From NCBI RefSeq assembly GCF_000421965.1, contig NZ_ATAY01000014.1, positions 19,069 to 83,068 of the forward strand: a DNA stretch of 64,000 bases. Direction: 5' to 3'. Positions 50,414 to 57,579 of this stretch are shown piece after piece (the stretch's first letter is position 1; each line of letters opens with the position of its first letter). A program made the translations under genes and the position numbers. The DNA is from Ruminiclostridium papyrosolvens C7. GTDB taxonomy: Bacteria; Bacillota; Clostridia; Acetivibrionales; DSM-1351. The notes beneath the pieces are model-generated. The model was not told where the DNA came from. It saw nothing but the letters and a program-made list of their open reading frames with translations, and searched no databases.

Positions 50414-51508
50414 CTACCTTTTGATACACGATTCCTTTATAACAAGCTCCGGTACAATAGTTTTCTGAACAGGAACTGTCAGATAATCATTTTGCTTTAT
50501 CATTTGAAGTAGAATTTCAGCGGCTTCCTCACCTAACTTCTCCTTAGGGTGACGAACTGTGGTAATCTTCACGGGGCAATTCGCAGAAAAATAGGAGTCG
50601 TCAAATCCCGTTATCGAAATATCATCAGGTACTTTTACACCTAAACTGTTCAGCAACTCATATACTCTGAATGCAATCTCATCGTTATAACAAGCTATTG
50701 CATCAACCCCACGATTCTCTTCCAGCAACCGTTTAACCATATTATAAGGCTTTATGTCCCTGTCCTCAGTGTGAAACCAAACCACATCATCGGGATTATA
50801 GGCCATACCTGCATCAGCAACAGCTTTTGCATATCCATTATGTCTTTCAACCCCTTGAACATCGTCAGCCTTGAATATTCCTGCTATTTTTTTATGCCCT
50901 AACTTTGCCAGATATTCCACAGCCGAATACATGCCTTTTGCATCATCCAGTATAACATGTGATTTACTGTCAAGCTGCTGATAAAAGCCATGAATAAATA
51001 TATACGGTATATGGTGGTTGTCCAGTGCTTCATAAAACTTCATATTTTCTGAATACAAGGCACTTTTGGTAGGCTCTATTATAAGTCCCTCAACATTCTT
51101 CTGGAGTACATCTTCCAGACAAACAGCCTCATTTTTGGTATTATTATTGGTATTCTTGAGCATAATGCTGTAACCCTTGGACGAAAGTATGCTATCAATG
51201 CCTTGAATAACCTTTGGAAAAATATATTCTGAAATATAGGTTGTAATTACAGCAATATTTCTGGAGTCACTTCTTTTTCTGCTCCTATCCAGGCAGTAGG
51301 TTCCACGTCCATGTTCAGTGTAAAGATATCCTTCATTCACAAGCATTGAAATTGCTTTTCTCACTGTATGCCTGCTCAGGGACATTGTTTCCGCAAGAAC
51401 GTTTTCCGAAGGAATTTGTTCTCCCGGCTTTATTTTCCCCATGAGTATTTCTTGTTTCAGATACTCCATAAGCCTGAGGTACTTTACCTGATTATCATTA
51501 TTTTGCAT
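50414..51508 (-). CDS. araR: AraR-type repressor (GntR DNA-binding domain + LacI-like sugar domain)
   Basis: A 364-residue regulator. The N-terminal winged helix is of the GntR type (YLRLMEYLKQEILMGKIKPGEQIPSE shortened: KIKPGEQIPSENVLAE, RHTVRKAISMLVNEGYLY), and residues 80-364 form a LacI/ribose-binding-like effector domain (PDDISITGFDDSYFS). This architecture is that of AraR, which releases DNA on binding L-arabinose. ATG at 51508 follows GAGGAGATTATA. It is encoded upstream of the isomerase gene on the same strand, with AraR-like sites in front of both. Confidence 0.92.
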   Translation of the reverse strand: MQNNDNQVKYLRLMEYLKQEILMGKIKPGEQIPSENVLAETMSLSRHTVRKAISMLVNEGYLYTEHGRGTYCLDRSRKRSDSRNIAVITTYISEYIFPKVIQGIDSILSSKGYSIMLKNTNNNTKNEAVCLEDVLQKNVEGLIIEPTKSALYSENMKFYEALDNHHIPYIFIHGFYQQLDSKSHVILDDAKGMYSAVEYLAKLGHKKIAGIFKADDVQGVERHNGYAKAVADAGMAYNPDDVVWFHTEDRDIKPYNMVKRLLEENRGVDAIACYNDEIAFRVYELLNSLGVKVPDDISITGFDDSYFSANCPVKITTVRHPKEKLGEEAAEILLQMIKQNDYLTVPVQKTIVPELVIKESCIKR

Positions 51509-51527
51509 TATAATCTCCTCATAAGCA

Positions 51528-51541
51528 ACTTGTACGTACAT
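51528..51541 (-). promoter_or_regulatory. AraR-like operator in front of araR
   Basis: ACTTGTACGTACAT, 20 bases before the araR ATG and just downstream of a TATAAT box on the minus strand. The GTAC-GTAC core resembles the B. subtilis AraR site and implies autoregulation. Confidence 0.7.
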
Positions 51542-51587
51542 CTTAATTATACATTATAATTTCAAATACACAATACTGTTTATCAAT

Positions 51588-51620
51588 AAAAAAACTGCCT
51601 GGATTTATATCAGGCAGTAA
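51588..51620 (-). terminator. Terminator of the 43-residue protein gene
   Basis: ACTGCCTG (minus strand) pairs with CAGGCAGT across eight bases and is followed by TTTTTTTATTG. Confidence 0.75.
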
Positions 51621-51635
51621 TAGTTAAAAAACTTA

Positions 51636-51767
51636 TTATTTAGAAGGCTTTGTATTATTATTTTCCTTCTTATCGTAATTATTTTGGGGCATTTTACGGG
51701 TATCGTATTTTATTTTATCCATTTCCCACAGCTTTCTTTGATAATCTAAAAACTCATGTAATTTCAT
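51636..51767 (-). CDS. Small basic protein, 43 aa
   Basis: A short gene with a perfect ribosome site (AGGAGGTGA, seven bases before the ATG) and its own terminator, both of which argue that it is expressed. The product begins MKLHEFLDYQRKLWEMDKI and ends in a Lys/Asn-rich tail. It is soluble, with one amphipathic helix and no known motif. It lies between araR and the gene-free DnaA-box-containing stretch. Confidence 0.6.
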   Translation of the reverse strand: MKLHEFLDYQRKLWEMDKIKYDTRKMPQNNYDKKENNNTKPSK

Positions 51768-51901
51768 TTTAAAATCACCTCCTGATTTTATGTTATGTTA
51801 ACATTTCAGGAGTTGTTACAAATATGGTCATGACTAAACCCTACTGGATACTGATACCTATCCAAACAAATTTATCTCTTAACTAGAAAAAAGTGTATAC
51901 T

Positions 51902-52039
51902 CCTAATCCCCTATATTGTGGATTAGGTCATCTCATTATCTACAATATATACACACATATCTAGTAATATCCACAGTTTAATTCACAAAATGTTGTGTTT
52001 CTGTGGATAAAGTCTTGTTGTTACCCCAACTAATCCACA
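51902..52039. other. Gene-free stretch with four DnaA-box-like 9-mers
   Basis: The 317 bases 51768-52084 contain no gene. Four 9-mers match TTATCCACA perfectly or with one change: 51917-51925 (minus), 51967-51975, 52002-52010 (minus, perfect) and 52031-52039. An inverted repeat CCTAATCC/GGATTAGG (51902-51927) overlaps the first. No dnaA or dnaN gene is near, so this is not a standard oriC. Confidence 0.5.
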
Positions 52040-52084
52040 AAGTTTTCAACAGGCTGTTAACAAAACCTGATAAAACTGTAAAAC

Positions 52085-52486
52085 TTACAAACCTGACTTT
52101 ATAATCTTTACATAAAACTTTCTGTTTCTGGGTCCGTCAAATTCACAGAAATAAATTCCCTGCCATGTACCAAGCAGTAGTTTTCCTTCTTCAACAATGA
52201 TGTACTGGCTGCTCCCCATGGAGCTGGCTTTTAAATGCGCTGAACTATTTCCTTCATAATGCCTGAATTCGACCCTGTCAGGATATGCCTTATCCAAGCC
52301 ATAAAGAATATCTCTAACCACATCAGGGTCAGCATTTTCATTAATGGTAATCCCGGCAGTTGTGTGGGGACAATATACCATAACAGCCCCATCGCTTATC
52401 CCACTTTCAGTCACGGCCTCTGCAACCCTCGCCGTAATATTATAAAAGTTCTGTCTTTCTGTTTTTAAGCTAAACTCACGTACCAT
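52085..52486 (-). CDS. yjbQ: YjbQ family protein (UPF0047)
   Basis: A 133-residue protein of the YjbQ/UPF0047 family, members of which have weak thiamine-phosphate synthase activity. The conserved elements are VYCPHTTAGITINENADPDV, SSAHLKASSMGSS and LLLGTWQGIYFCEFDGPR, including the metal-site His residues. It overlaps sfsA by one base (TAATG), so the two are co-translated. The physiological role is not established. Confidence 0.9.
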   Translation of the reverse strand: MVREFSLKTERQNFYNITARVAEAVTESGISDGAVMVYCPHTTAGITINENADPDVVRDILYGLDKAYPDRVEFRHYEGNSSAHLKASSMGSSQYIIVEEGKLLLGTWQGIYFCEFDGPRNRKFYVKIIKSGL

Positions 52487-53199
52487 TACAATCTTACCTC
52501 CACTTGTTTATCAATTTCTATAAAGCCCTCTTCCACTACACAATCAAGAGCCAATATTTCCACACCTTTATTATGAGCAGATTTCAGAACATCTGCAAAT
52601 TCTTTATGTGTCACACTGTTGGGCGTAAAATAGTCCACGTCTTTCATCTGTATTACAAAAATTACATACGCCTTATACCCTTCCCGTAAGCTCTCAATAA
52701 GCTCATTTATATGCCTTACGCCCCTTTCGGTAGGTGCATCGGGAAAAAGTACTACATTATTTTCTTCAAGCGTTACTCCTTTTACCTCGATAAAAATCTT
52801 ACCCTCTTTAGTTTCAATATAAAAATCAAACCTTGAATTTTTATATTTTGCCTCAGGTTTTATTAGAGTAGGATTCTTAAATAAATTTCCCTTTTCTAAC
52901 CACTCCCGGATTACCTTGTTGGGAACCTGACTATCTATATTAATATGTCTGCTTCCTTTTATAACACTAATAAGGTCAAATCCTGTTTTACGGTGGGGAT
53001 TATCTGACTTCTGAGCATACACAACTGCACCCGGTAATAAAAGCTCTTTACATCTTCCGGTGTTTTTAACATGGCAAACCTCAGTAACACCGTCAATTTC
53101 CACATGTGCAATAAATCTATTTGGCCTTTCAATGAATATTCCTTCATGAATATTTTTATATTTCAATTTATCCTCCCACTGCCTGTCTTTTTTAATCAC
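52486..53199 (-). CDS. sfsA: SfsA family protein
   Basis: A 237-residue homologue of the sugar fermentation stimulation protein SfsA. The N-terminal OB-like part (FIERPNRFIAHVEIDG, CHVKNTGRCKELLLPG) and the C-terminal nuclease-like fold (SRFDFYIETKEGKIFIEVKGVTLE, FPDAPTERGVRHINEL) are complete. It is predicted to bind DNA, and its true function is unclear. It is translationally coupled to yjbQ. Confidence 0.93.
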   Translation of the reverse strand: MIKKDRQWEDKLKYKNIHEGIFIERPNRFIAHVEIDGVTEVCHVKNTGRCKELLLPGAVVYAQKSDNPHRKTGFDLISVIKGSRHINIDSQVPNKVIREWLEKGNLFKNPTLIKPEAKYKNSRFDFYIETKEGKIFIEVKGVTLEENNVVLFPDAPTERGVRHINELIESLREGYKAYVIFVIQMKDVDYFTPNSVTHKEFADVLKSAHNKGVEILALDCVVEEGFIEIDKQVEVRL

Positions 53200-53330
53200 A
53201 TCAAAAGAATATCATACAGTCGGATAAAAAAACTATAAATATTTTGTTAATACAGTCTGATTATGGGTATAAATACATTAACTTTAAATTGGTTAATATA
53301 CTAATAACAATATATTGAAGGAGGTTTTCT

Positions 53331-53711
53331 ATGAAGACAGAAGTTGCTTATTATCGTTGCAAGCAGTGTGGTAATATCGTGAGTGTTATAAAAAATGGTG
53401 GAGGAACACTTGTCTGTTGCGGAGAACAGATGGAAAGACTTGAACCTAATACTACTGATGCAGCTCTAGAAAAACATGTTCCCGTAGCGGAAAGAAAAGA
53501 CGGTCAGATCGTAGTACAAATTGGTTCCGTGGCCCACCCGATGATTGATGCCCATTATATTGAGTGGATTGAAGTTGCAGGCGACGAAGGCACTGAAAGA
53601 ATCGTTCTTTCCCCCGGTGATGAGCCAACGGCAGTTTTTGCCGACAAGAGTAACGCAGAAGTTTATGCATACTGTAACCTGCATGGGTTATGGATGTCTC
53701 ATGTAAAATAA
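53331..53711 (+). CDS. dfx: Desulfoferrodoxin (superoxide reductase)
   Basis: A 126-residue two-iron protein reducing superoxide to peroxide in anaerobes. C10, C13, C29 and C30 form the N-terminal desulforedoxin iron site (CKQC...VCC). The catalytic centre is made by H49, H69, H75, C115 and H118 (EKHVP, AHPMIDAHYIEW, CNLHGLW). All ligands of the class I enzyme are present. GAAGGAGG precedes the ATG. It is a single gene ending at a strong hairpin. Confidence 0.96.
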   Translation: MKTEVAYYRCKQCGNIVSVIKNGGGTLVCCGEQMERLEPNTTDAALEKHVPVAERKDGQIVVQIGSVAHPMIDAHYIEWIEVAGDEGTERIVLSPGDEPTAVFADKSNAEVYAYCNLHGLWMSHVK

Positions 53712-53718
53712 TTATAGT

Positions 53719-53755
53719 GGCCCTGCAAAGTAAAGTGACTTTACTTTGCAGGGCC
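53719..53755. terminator. Terminator between dfx and deoC
   Basis: GGCCCTGCAAAGTAAAG (53719-53735) pairs perfectly with CTTTACTTTGCAGGGCC (53739-53755), loop TGA. The T-tract after it is weak. Confidence 0.75.
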
Positions 53756-53779
53756 TATTAGTTACTCTATAAAATATAT

Positions 53780-54436
53780 TTACTCTTGTTCCTCATTAAC
53801 AATTGCTATAGATGCACTTGCTCCTATTCTGGTTGCACCGGCTTCTACCATTGCCTTTGCAGTCATATAATCCCGTATACCTCCGGCTGCTTTTACTCCC
53901 ATATGAGGGCCTACAGTTTCTCTCATAAGCCTTATATCATCGGTTGTAGCCCCTCCTGTACTGAATCCTGTAGAAGTCTTAACAAAATCGGCTCCGGCTG
54001 CCTTACACAGCTTACAACAAATAACTTTTTCCTCATCAGTAAGGAGGCATGTTTCAAGTATTACCTTAACAATTGCTTTTCCCGCTGTTGCCTCAACTAC
54101 TGCTTCAATATCCTTTTCTACATAATGGAAATCCCCCGACTTAACAGCTCCTACATTTATTACCATATCAATTTCTTGGGCACCATTTTCCACTGCCTCA
54201 ACGGTTTCTGCGACCTTGGATGCGGTTGACGTAGCACCCAGAGGAAAACCTATTACCGTACAAACCTTTATATCGGTTTCCTTTAAAATCTCACTGCACA
54301 GTGTCACATAACAAGGATTAACACAAACAGAAGCAAATTTATACTCTATAGCCTCTCTGCATAGCTTCTTTATCTGCTCCTTACAAGTCTCGGGTTTTAA
54401 TGCTGTGTGGTCAATTAAACCTGCCAACTTAGTCAT
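53780..54436 (-). CDS. deoC: Deoxyribose-phosphate aldolase
   Basis: A 218-residue class I aldolase splitting deoxyribose-5-phosphate into glyceraldehyde-3-phosphate and acetaldehyde. The Schiff-base Lys is in [15 protein letters not shown], and the second active-site Lys is in [12 protein letters not shown]. The phosphate-binding end (ATRIGASAS) is intact, and the length is typical of the bacterial short form. It stands alone on its strand; a terminator-like hairpin lies 75-96 bases upstream of its start. Confidence 0.95.
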   Translation of the reverse strand: MTKLAGLIDHTALKPETCKEQIKKLCREAIEYKFASVCVNPCYVTLCSEILKETDIKVCTVIGFPLGATSTASKVAETVEAVENGAQEIDMVINVGAVKSGDFHYVEKDIEAVVEATAGKAIVKVILETCLLTDEEKVICCKLCKAAGADFVKTSTGFSTGGATTDDIRLMRETVGPHMGVKAAGGIRDYMTAKAMVEAGATRIGASASIAIVNEEQE

Positions 54437-54500
54437 AAATACCTCCGTATATAAAAATTAGTACATAAATATTATTTACCAATATTTCGGATTTATCAAG

Positions 54501-54532
54501 AAAAAAAATAGGTTAGTCTTCGTCGACTAACC
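54501..54532 (-). terminator. Terminator-like hairpin upstream of deoC
   Basis: GGTTAGTC (54511-54518) pairs with GACTAACC (54525-54532), with a run of T on the minus strand (54508-54501). It lies in the deoC 5' region, so it is either an attenuator or the end of a short upstream transcript. The rest of 54437-54694 shows no supported gene. Confidence 0.5.
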
Positions 54533-54694
54533 ATGTAAAGGGGGTCAAAATGTATTTTGTGAGGTCAATATTATAATGGCCATAATTTATAAAATTTATA
54601 CAATTATTTTGAAAAATCTGATTATTATATTTATTTATTTCCATGTAAATAATAAATTCAATAAAATAAATACCTTAGAGAAGGAGCTGCATCT

Positions 54695-54940
54695 ATGGAG
54701 TTGCAAAACAATGTTATAAATGCCGAGAATTTAAATGAAGACAATACTTTGTCACTTGTTCAAGATAAACTTAAACCTGGGGAAACAATGATTCTTGACG
54801 TAGGATATAACTATTTCCATCAGGCCGACAAACTTTATGAAATGCTTGTAAATGAAGGCTATTATGTCAGAAAAACCTTTGTAAACGGACGAAATCAATT
54901 ACTGGTAGCTCAAAAAGATGATAAGCATCAAATGTATTAA
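54695..54940 (+). CDS. Hypothetical protein, 81 aa
   Basis: A small soluble protein with an acidic first third (NAENLNEDNTLSLVQDKLKPGE) and an alpha/beta second part (MILDVGYNYFHQADKLYEMLVNE shortened: DVGYNYFHQADKLYEML, GYYVRKTFVNGRNQLLV). The fold suggestion is a small alpha-beta domain of the kind found in TusA-like proteins, but no Cys is present and I do not assign a family. GGAG precedes the ATG by eight bases, and a terminator follows. Confidence 0.65.
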   Translation: MELQNNVINAENLNEDNTLSLVQDKLKPGETMILDVGYNYFHQADKLYEMLVNEGYYVRKTFVNGRNQLLVAQKDDKHQMY

Positions 54941-54955
54941 ATAGCATGTAAAACT

Positions 54956-55008
54956 AAAAAAGACCTGCTGATTAACTTTAATACCGCTAACTCAGCAGGT
55001 CTTAATAT
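54956..55008. terminator. Terminator between the 81-aa gene and the diacylglycerol kinase gene
   Basis: AAGACCTGCTGA (54960-54971) pairs perfectly with TCAGCAGGTCTT (54992-55003) across a 20-base loop. Confidence 0.7.
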
Positions 55009-55021
55009 TTATTAAATATGT

Positions 55022-55915
55022 TTATTTATTCTCTCCAAAAGGTACAAAGACTTCAAGAACCATCTGCTTGAATTCAATACTGGCCGGGAAAAGCTCCGAC
55101 CTTTCACCGTCCACCGTCAGTGCCAGTGGCATTTTACTGCTCAGTTCGCATTTTCTGGCCTTTAGAATGATTACGTTCTTATCATTGACAGATTCCTTGC
55201 TCAATACCTTAAAAAAGATACTTGCAAGGTTTATATTTGAACATTTCTTAACAAGGATAATATCCATATATCCATCAGTATAATCCGCCTGATTCAAGAG
55301 ATTGGGGAAGCCGGCTGCCTGTTTTCCGTTAACAATCAAGAATAAAAGAAACTTACCTTCAATAAAATGATCATCCGCAGCAATTTTCAGATCAAAGCTT
55401 TTAATATTCGTCAATTCGGAAATACCTTTTAAGTAATAAGCAAAAGGGCCAAAATTCTTTTTAAGCTCACTGTTTGTATTAAAAGAAACGTCAACAAAAT
55501 TCCCCCCTGCAAATGTACTCAGAAAATACTGTGAATTGTTTATGTATCCCACATCACACATAATTGTATTGCCCTGAAGAATTATGTCTATGCTTTCTTT
55601 AAAAGAGTTTATTCCCAGGCATTTTGCAAAATCGTTACATGTTCCTGAAGGTATTACTCCTAATGGCATGTTAATACCGTTGTTTAACAGCAGGTTGGCT
55701 ACAAAATTAATTGTCCCATCGCCGCCGGACGCAGCAACAAAGTCATATGTCCCTGACTGCAATGCATTAATGAGATAATCGCTGTTAGTATCCGTCAACC
55801 TGTACGGCTGAGCAAGAATACCCTTGTCCTGAAATGAGGACAAAATAAAGTCCAGTTCACTGGGAATCCTATGTCCCCCGGAAACAGGGTTATATACAAA
55901 TAATGCGTTTCTCAC
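55022..55915 (-). CDS. Diacylglycerol/lipid kinase family protein
   Basis: A 297-residue kinase of the DagK/YegS fold. FVYNPVSGGHR starts the nucleotide-binding domain, FVAASGGDGTINFVANLL contains the GGDGT motif, and PLGVIPSGTCNDFAKCLGI is the conserved substrate segment. The C-terminal beta-sandwich ends with LTVDGERSELFPASIEF. It probably phosphorylates diacylglycerol or a related lipid at the membrane, recycling lipid from cell-envelope polymer synthesis. It is a single gene. Confidence 0.9.
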   Translation of the reverse strand: MRNALFVYNPVSGGHRIPSELDFILSSFQDKGILAQPYRLTDTNSDYLINALQSGTYDFVAASGGDGTINFVANLLLNNGINMPLGVIPSGTCNDFAKCLGINSFKESIDIILQGNTIMCDVGYINNSQYFLSTFAGGNFVDVSFNTNSELKKNFGPFAYYLKGISELTNIKSFDLKIAADDHFIEGKFLLFLIVNGKQAAGFPNLLNQADYTDGYMDIILVKKCSNINLASIFFKVLSKESVNDKNVIILKARKCELSSKMPLALTVDGERSELFPASIEFKQMVLEVFVPFGENK

Positions 55916-56058
55916 AGGTTTATCCTCCCATTTATGCAGAGTAAACTTAAAAAATTCTCTATTAATTTATAATAAATGAAAATTAACACAAAAGCAATCT
56001 TAATAGACATGATATTGATAAATTTATTACAAATGAGAATATTTCTGGGTATTAAAAT

Positions 56059-56098
56059 GGGGCGTCAGCAAGACTTTCGTCTTGCTGCAGGCCCCCAA
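56059..56098 (-). terminator. Terminator of the spore protein gene
   Basis: A hairpin with arms GTCTTGCTG and CAGCAAGAC flanked by GGGGC/GCCCC, followed by ATTTTAAT on the minus strand. Confidence 0.7.
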
Positions 56099-56114
56099 AC
56101 TACGCTAATCCATC

Positions 56115-56285
56115 CTAATGGTTGACACTTCTTTCAGCCATCTCAATTGCCTTCTTAACAATGTTTCCGCAATCTCTTGAAGATACTGCTCCCCATCCTT
56201 CGTTAGCAACTGTATTGTAGACTCCAAGTTCTCTGGCAATTTCCTCTTTAAGGGCATCTGACATCACACTTTTACGTCTACTCAT
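56115..56285 (-). CDS. Alpha/beta-type small acid-soluble spore protein
   Basis: A 56-residue SASP that coats and protects spore DNA. It shows the family pattern LKEEIARELGVY (germination protease site region), then NEGWGAVSSRDCGNIVKKAIEMAE. I chose ATG at 56285, eight bases after AAAGGAGG; the frame is open 20 codons further upstream without conservation. It shows that the organism sporulates. A long imperfect inverted repeat lies directly upstream. Confidence 0.92.
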   Translation of the reverse strand: MSRRKSVMSDALKEEIARELGVYNTVANEGWGAVSSRDCGNIVKKAIEMAERSVNH

Positions 56286-56303
56286 GGTTAGTGCCTCCTT
56301 TAA

Positions 56304-56364
56304 CAGGCAGTCCCCACTGCGTAATGGCATTTCAGGTGAAAGCAATTACGCTGTTCACTGCCTG
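56304..56364. repeat. Imperfect inverted repeat upstream of the SASP gene
   Basis: CAGGCAGT (56304-56311) pairs with ACTGCCTG (56357-56364), and GCGTAAT (56319-56325) pairs with ATTACGC (56345-56351). The resulting hairpin would be in the promoter or 5' leader of the spore gene. Confidence 0.55.
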
Positions 56365-56426
56365 AAATAGATTTTTTAGCGTACACATATATTGTGTGAC
56401 TTTTTGAGAAAAATATTAAGGAAATG

Positions 56427-56709
56427 TAATCCACATTTTACACAGACTAAAATTCATCATAAATTTCATACCACCACAATATATGCACTTATTATTTAAA
56501 CATTACAACAATATTTTGTATGGGCAAAATTAATCGTGTATACAATCAACAATTAATTATTTTTAATCCACATTTCAAGCTAAAACTGTGGATTACCTGC
56601 AGAAACTGACAAACCTGCAAATTCTACTCCCTCTAGTGCTTTAGCCATTTCTTAAAATTAATATGTGAATAACTTAAAAAAAATGTGGATAAATAAAATT
56701 TTATCCACA
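56427..56709. other. Gene-free stretch with six DnaA-box-like 9-mers
   Basis: The 386 bases 56346-56731 contain no gene. Six 9-mers match TTATCCACA with zero or one change: 56427-56435, 56564-56572, 56587-56595 (minus), 56664-56672 (minus), 56684-56692 (minus, perfect) and 56701-56709 (perfect). The last two form the stem of the nadC terminator, so part of the cluster has another explanation. Confidence 0.5.
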
Positions 56710-56713
56710 TTCC
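56676..56713 (-). terminator. nad operon terminator made of two inverted DnaA-box-like sequences
   Basis: On the minus strand AATGTGGATAAAA pairs with TTTATCCACATT, followed by TTTTTTTT. It lies about 20 bases after the nadC stop. Confidence 0.7.
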
Positions 56714-56731
56714 ATACTTAATTATATTTTA

Positions 56732-57568
56732 TTACTCAATATTCATACTGATATCAACAGAATTTGCAGAGTGAGTTAGTTTTCCTATAGATATAATATC
56801 AACACCTGTTAACGCAACATTGTAAATTGTTTCTTCACTTATATTTCCCGAAGCCTCCACAAGAGCCCTCTTATCAATAAACTTGACCGCCTCAGTCATC
56901 TGTTCATTTGACATATTATCAAGCATAATTATATCAGCTTTGCACTCCAGAGCCTCACGAACCTCTTCCATGGATTCTACCTCAACTTCAATCTTTACAG
57001 TATGAGGAATACTGCTTCTTACACGTTCAACCGCATTTGTTATCCCTCCGGCAGCAGCAATATGGTTATCCTTGATTAGAACACCGTCAGAAAGTGAAAA
57101 TCTGTGATTGGCTCCGCCTCCTGCATTAACTGCATACTTTTCCAAAAGTCTCAGCCCGGGAGTAGTTTTTCTTGTATCAGTTACCTTTACAGGCAAGCCC
57201 TGTACTTTATTAACATATCTGTTAGTCATTGTAGCAATTGCAGACAGCCTTTGCATAAAGTTTAATGCAGTCCTTTCACCCTTCAACAAAGCTCTAGTAG
57301 GGCCGCTTACTTCTGCAATAATATCCCCTTTTGATACCTTGTCTCCATCTTTCACAAAGGCTTTGAAACACACGCCGCTATCCAGTACTTCAAAAACATA
57401 TTTTGCAACATCAAGCCCGGCTATAACAGCGTCTTGCTTAGCCAGAAATTCAGCCTTGGATGAATCTCCTTCTGAAATGATATTATCTGTAGTAATATCA
57501 CCTAGGGGCATATCTTCCTTTAGTGCATTCATAACTATTTCATGGATATAAAGTTTACTGAGTTTCAT
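56732..57568 (-). CDS. nadC: Quinolinate phosphoribosyltransferase (decarboxylating)
   Basis: A 278-residue enzyme making nicotinate mononucleotide from quinolinate and PRPP. The motifs are EDMPLGDITTDNI at the N-terminus, TRKTTPGLRLLEKYAVNAGGGANHR in two parts (TRKTTPGLR, GGGANHRFSLSD) with quinolinate-binding Arg/His/Lys residues, and IMLDNM and SIGKLTHS in the C-terminal barrel. AAAGGAGG precedes the ATG. It follows nadB after 11 bases, and the operon ends at the hairpin just downstream. Confidence 0.95.
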   Translation of the reverse strand: MKLSKLYIHEIVMNALKEDMPLGDITTDNIISEGDSSKAEFLAKQDAVIAGLDVAKYVFEVLDSGVCFKAFVKDGDKVSKGDIIAEVSGPTRALLKGERTALNFMQRLSAIATMTNRYVNKVQGLPVKVTDTRKTTPGLRLLEKYAVNAGGGANHRFSLSDGVLIKDNHIAAAGGITNAVERVRSSIPHTVKIEVEVESMEEVREALECKADIIMLDNMSNEQMTEAVKFIDKRALVEASGNISEETIYNVALTGVDIISIGKLTHSANSVDISMNIE

Positions 57569-57579
57569 TTTTCCTCCTT

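Noticed and set aside
53719..53755. The long hairpin after dfx as a small RNA or CRISPR-like repeat.
   Set aside because: A single perfect hairpin between convergent genes is best explained as a terminator. No repeat-spacer array is present anywhere in the window.
54513..54644. A 43-codon minus-strand reading frame upstream of deoC (starting MEINKYNN, ending FTWLVDED).
   Set aside because: It has no Shine-Dalgarno site, its composition follows the AT content, and its end overlaps the hairpin. Not supported as a gene.
51917..56709. DnaA-box clusters as a chromosomal replication origin.
   Set aside because: No dnaA, dnaN, gidA or rpmH genes are present, and the boxes are spread over two separate gaps.
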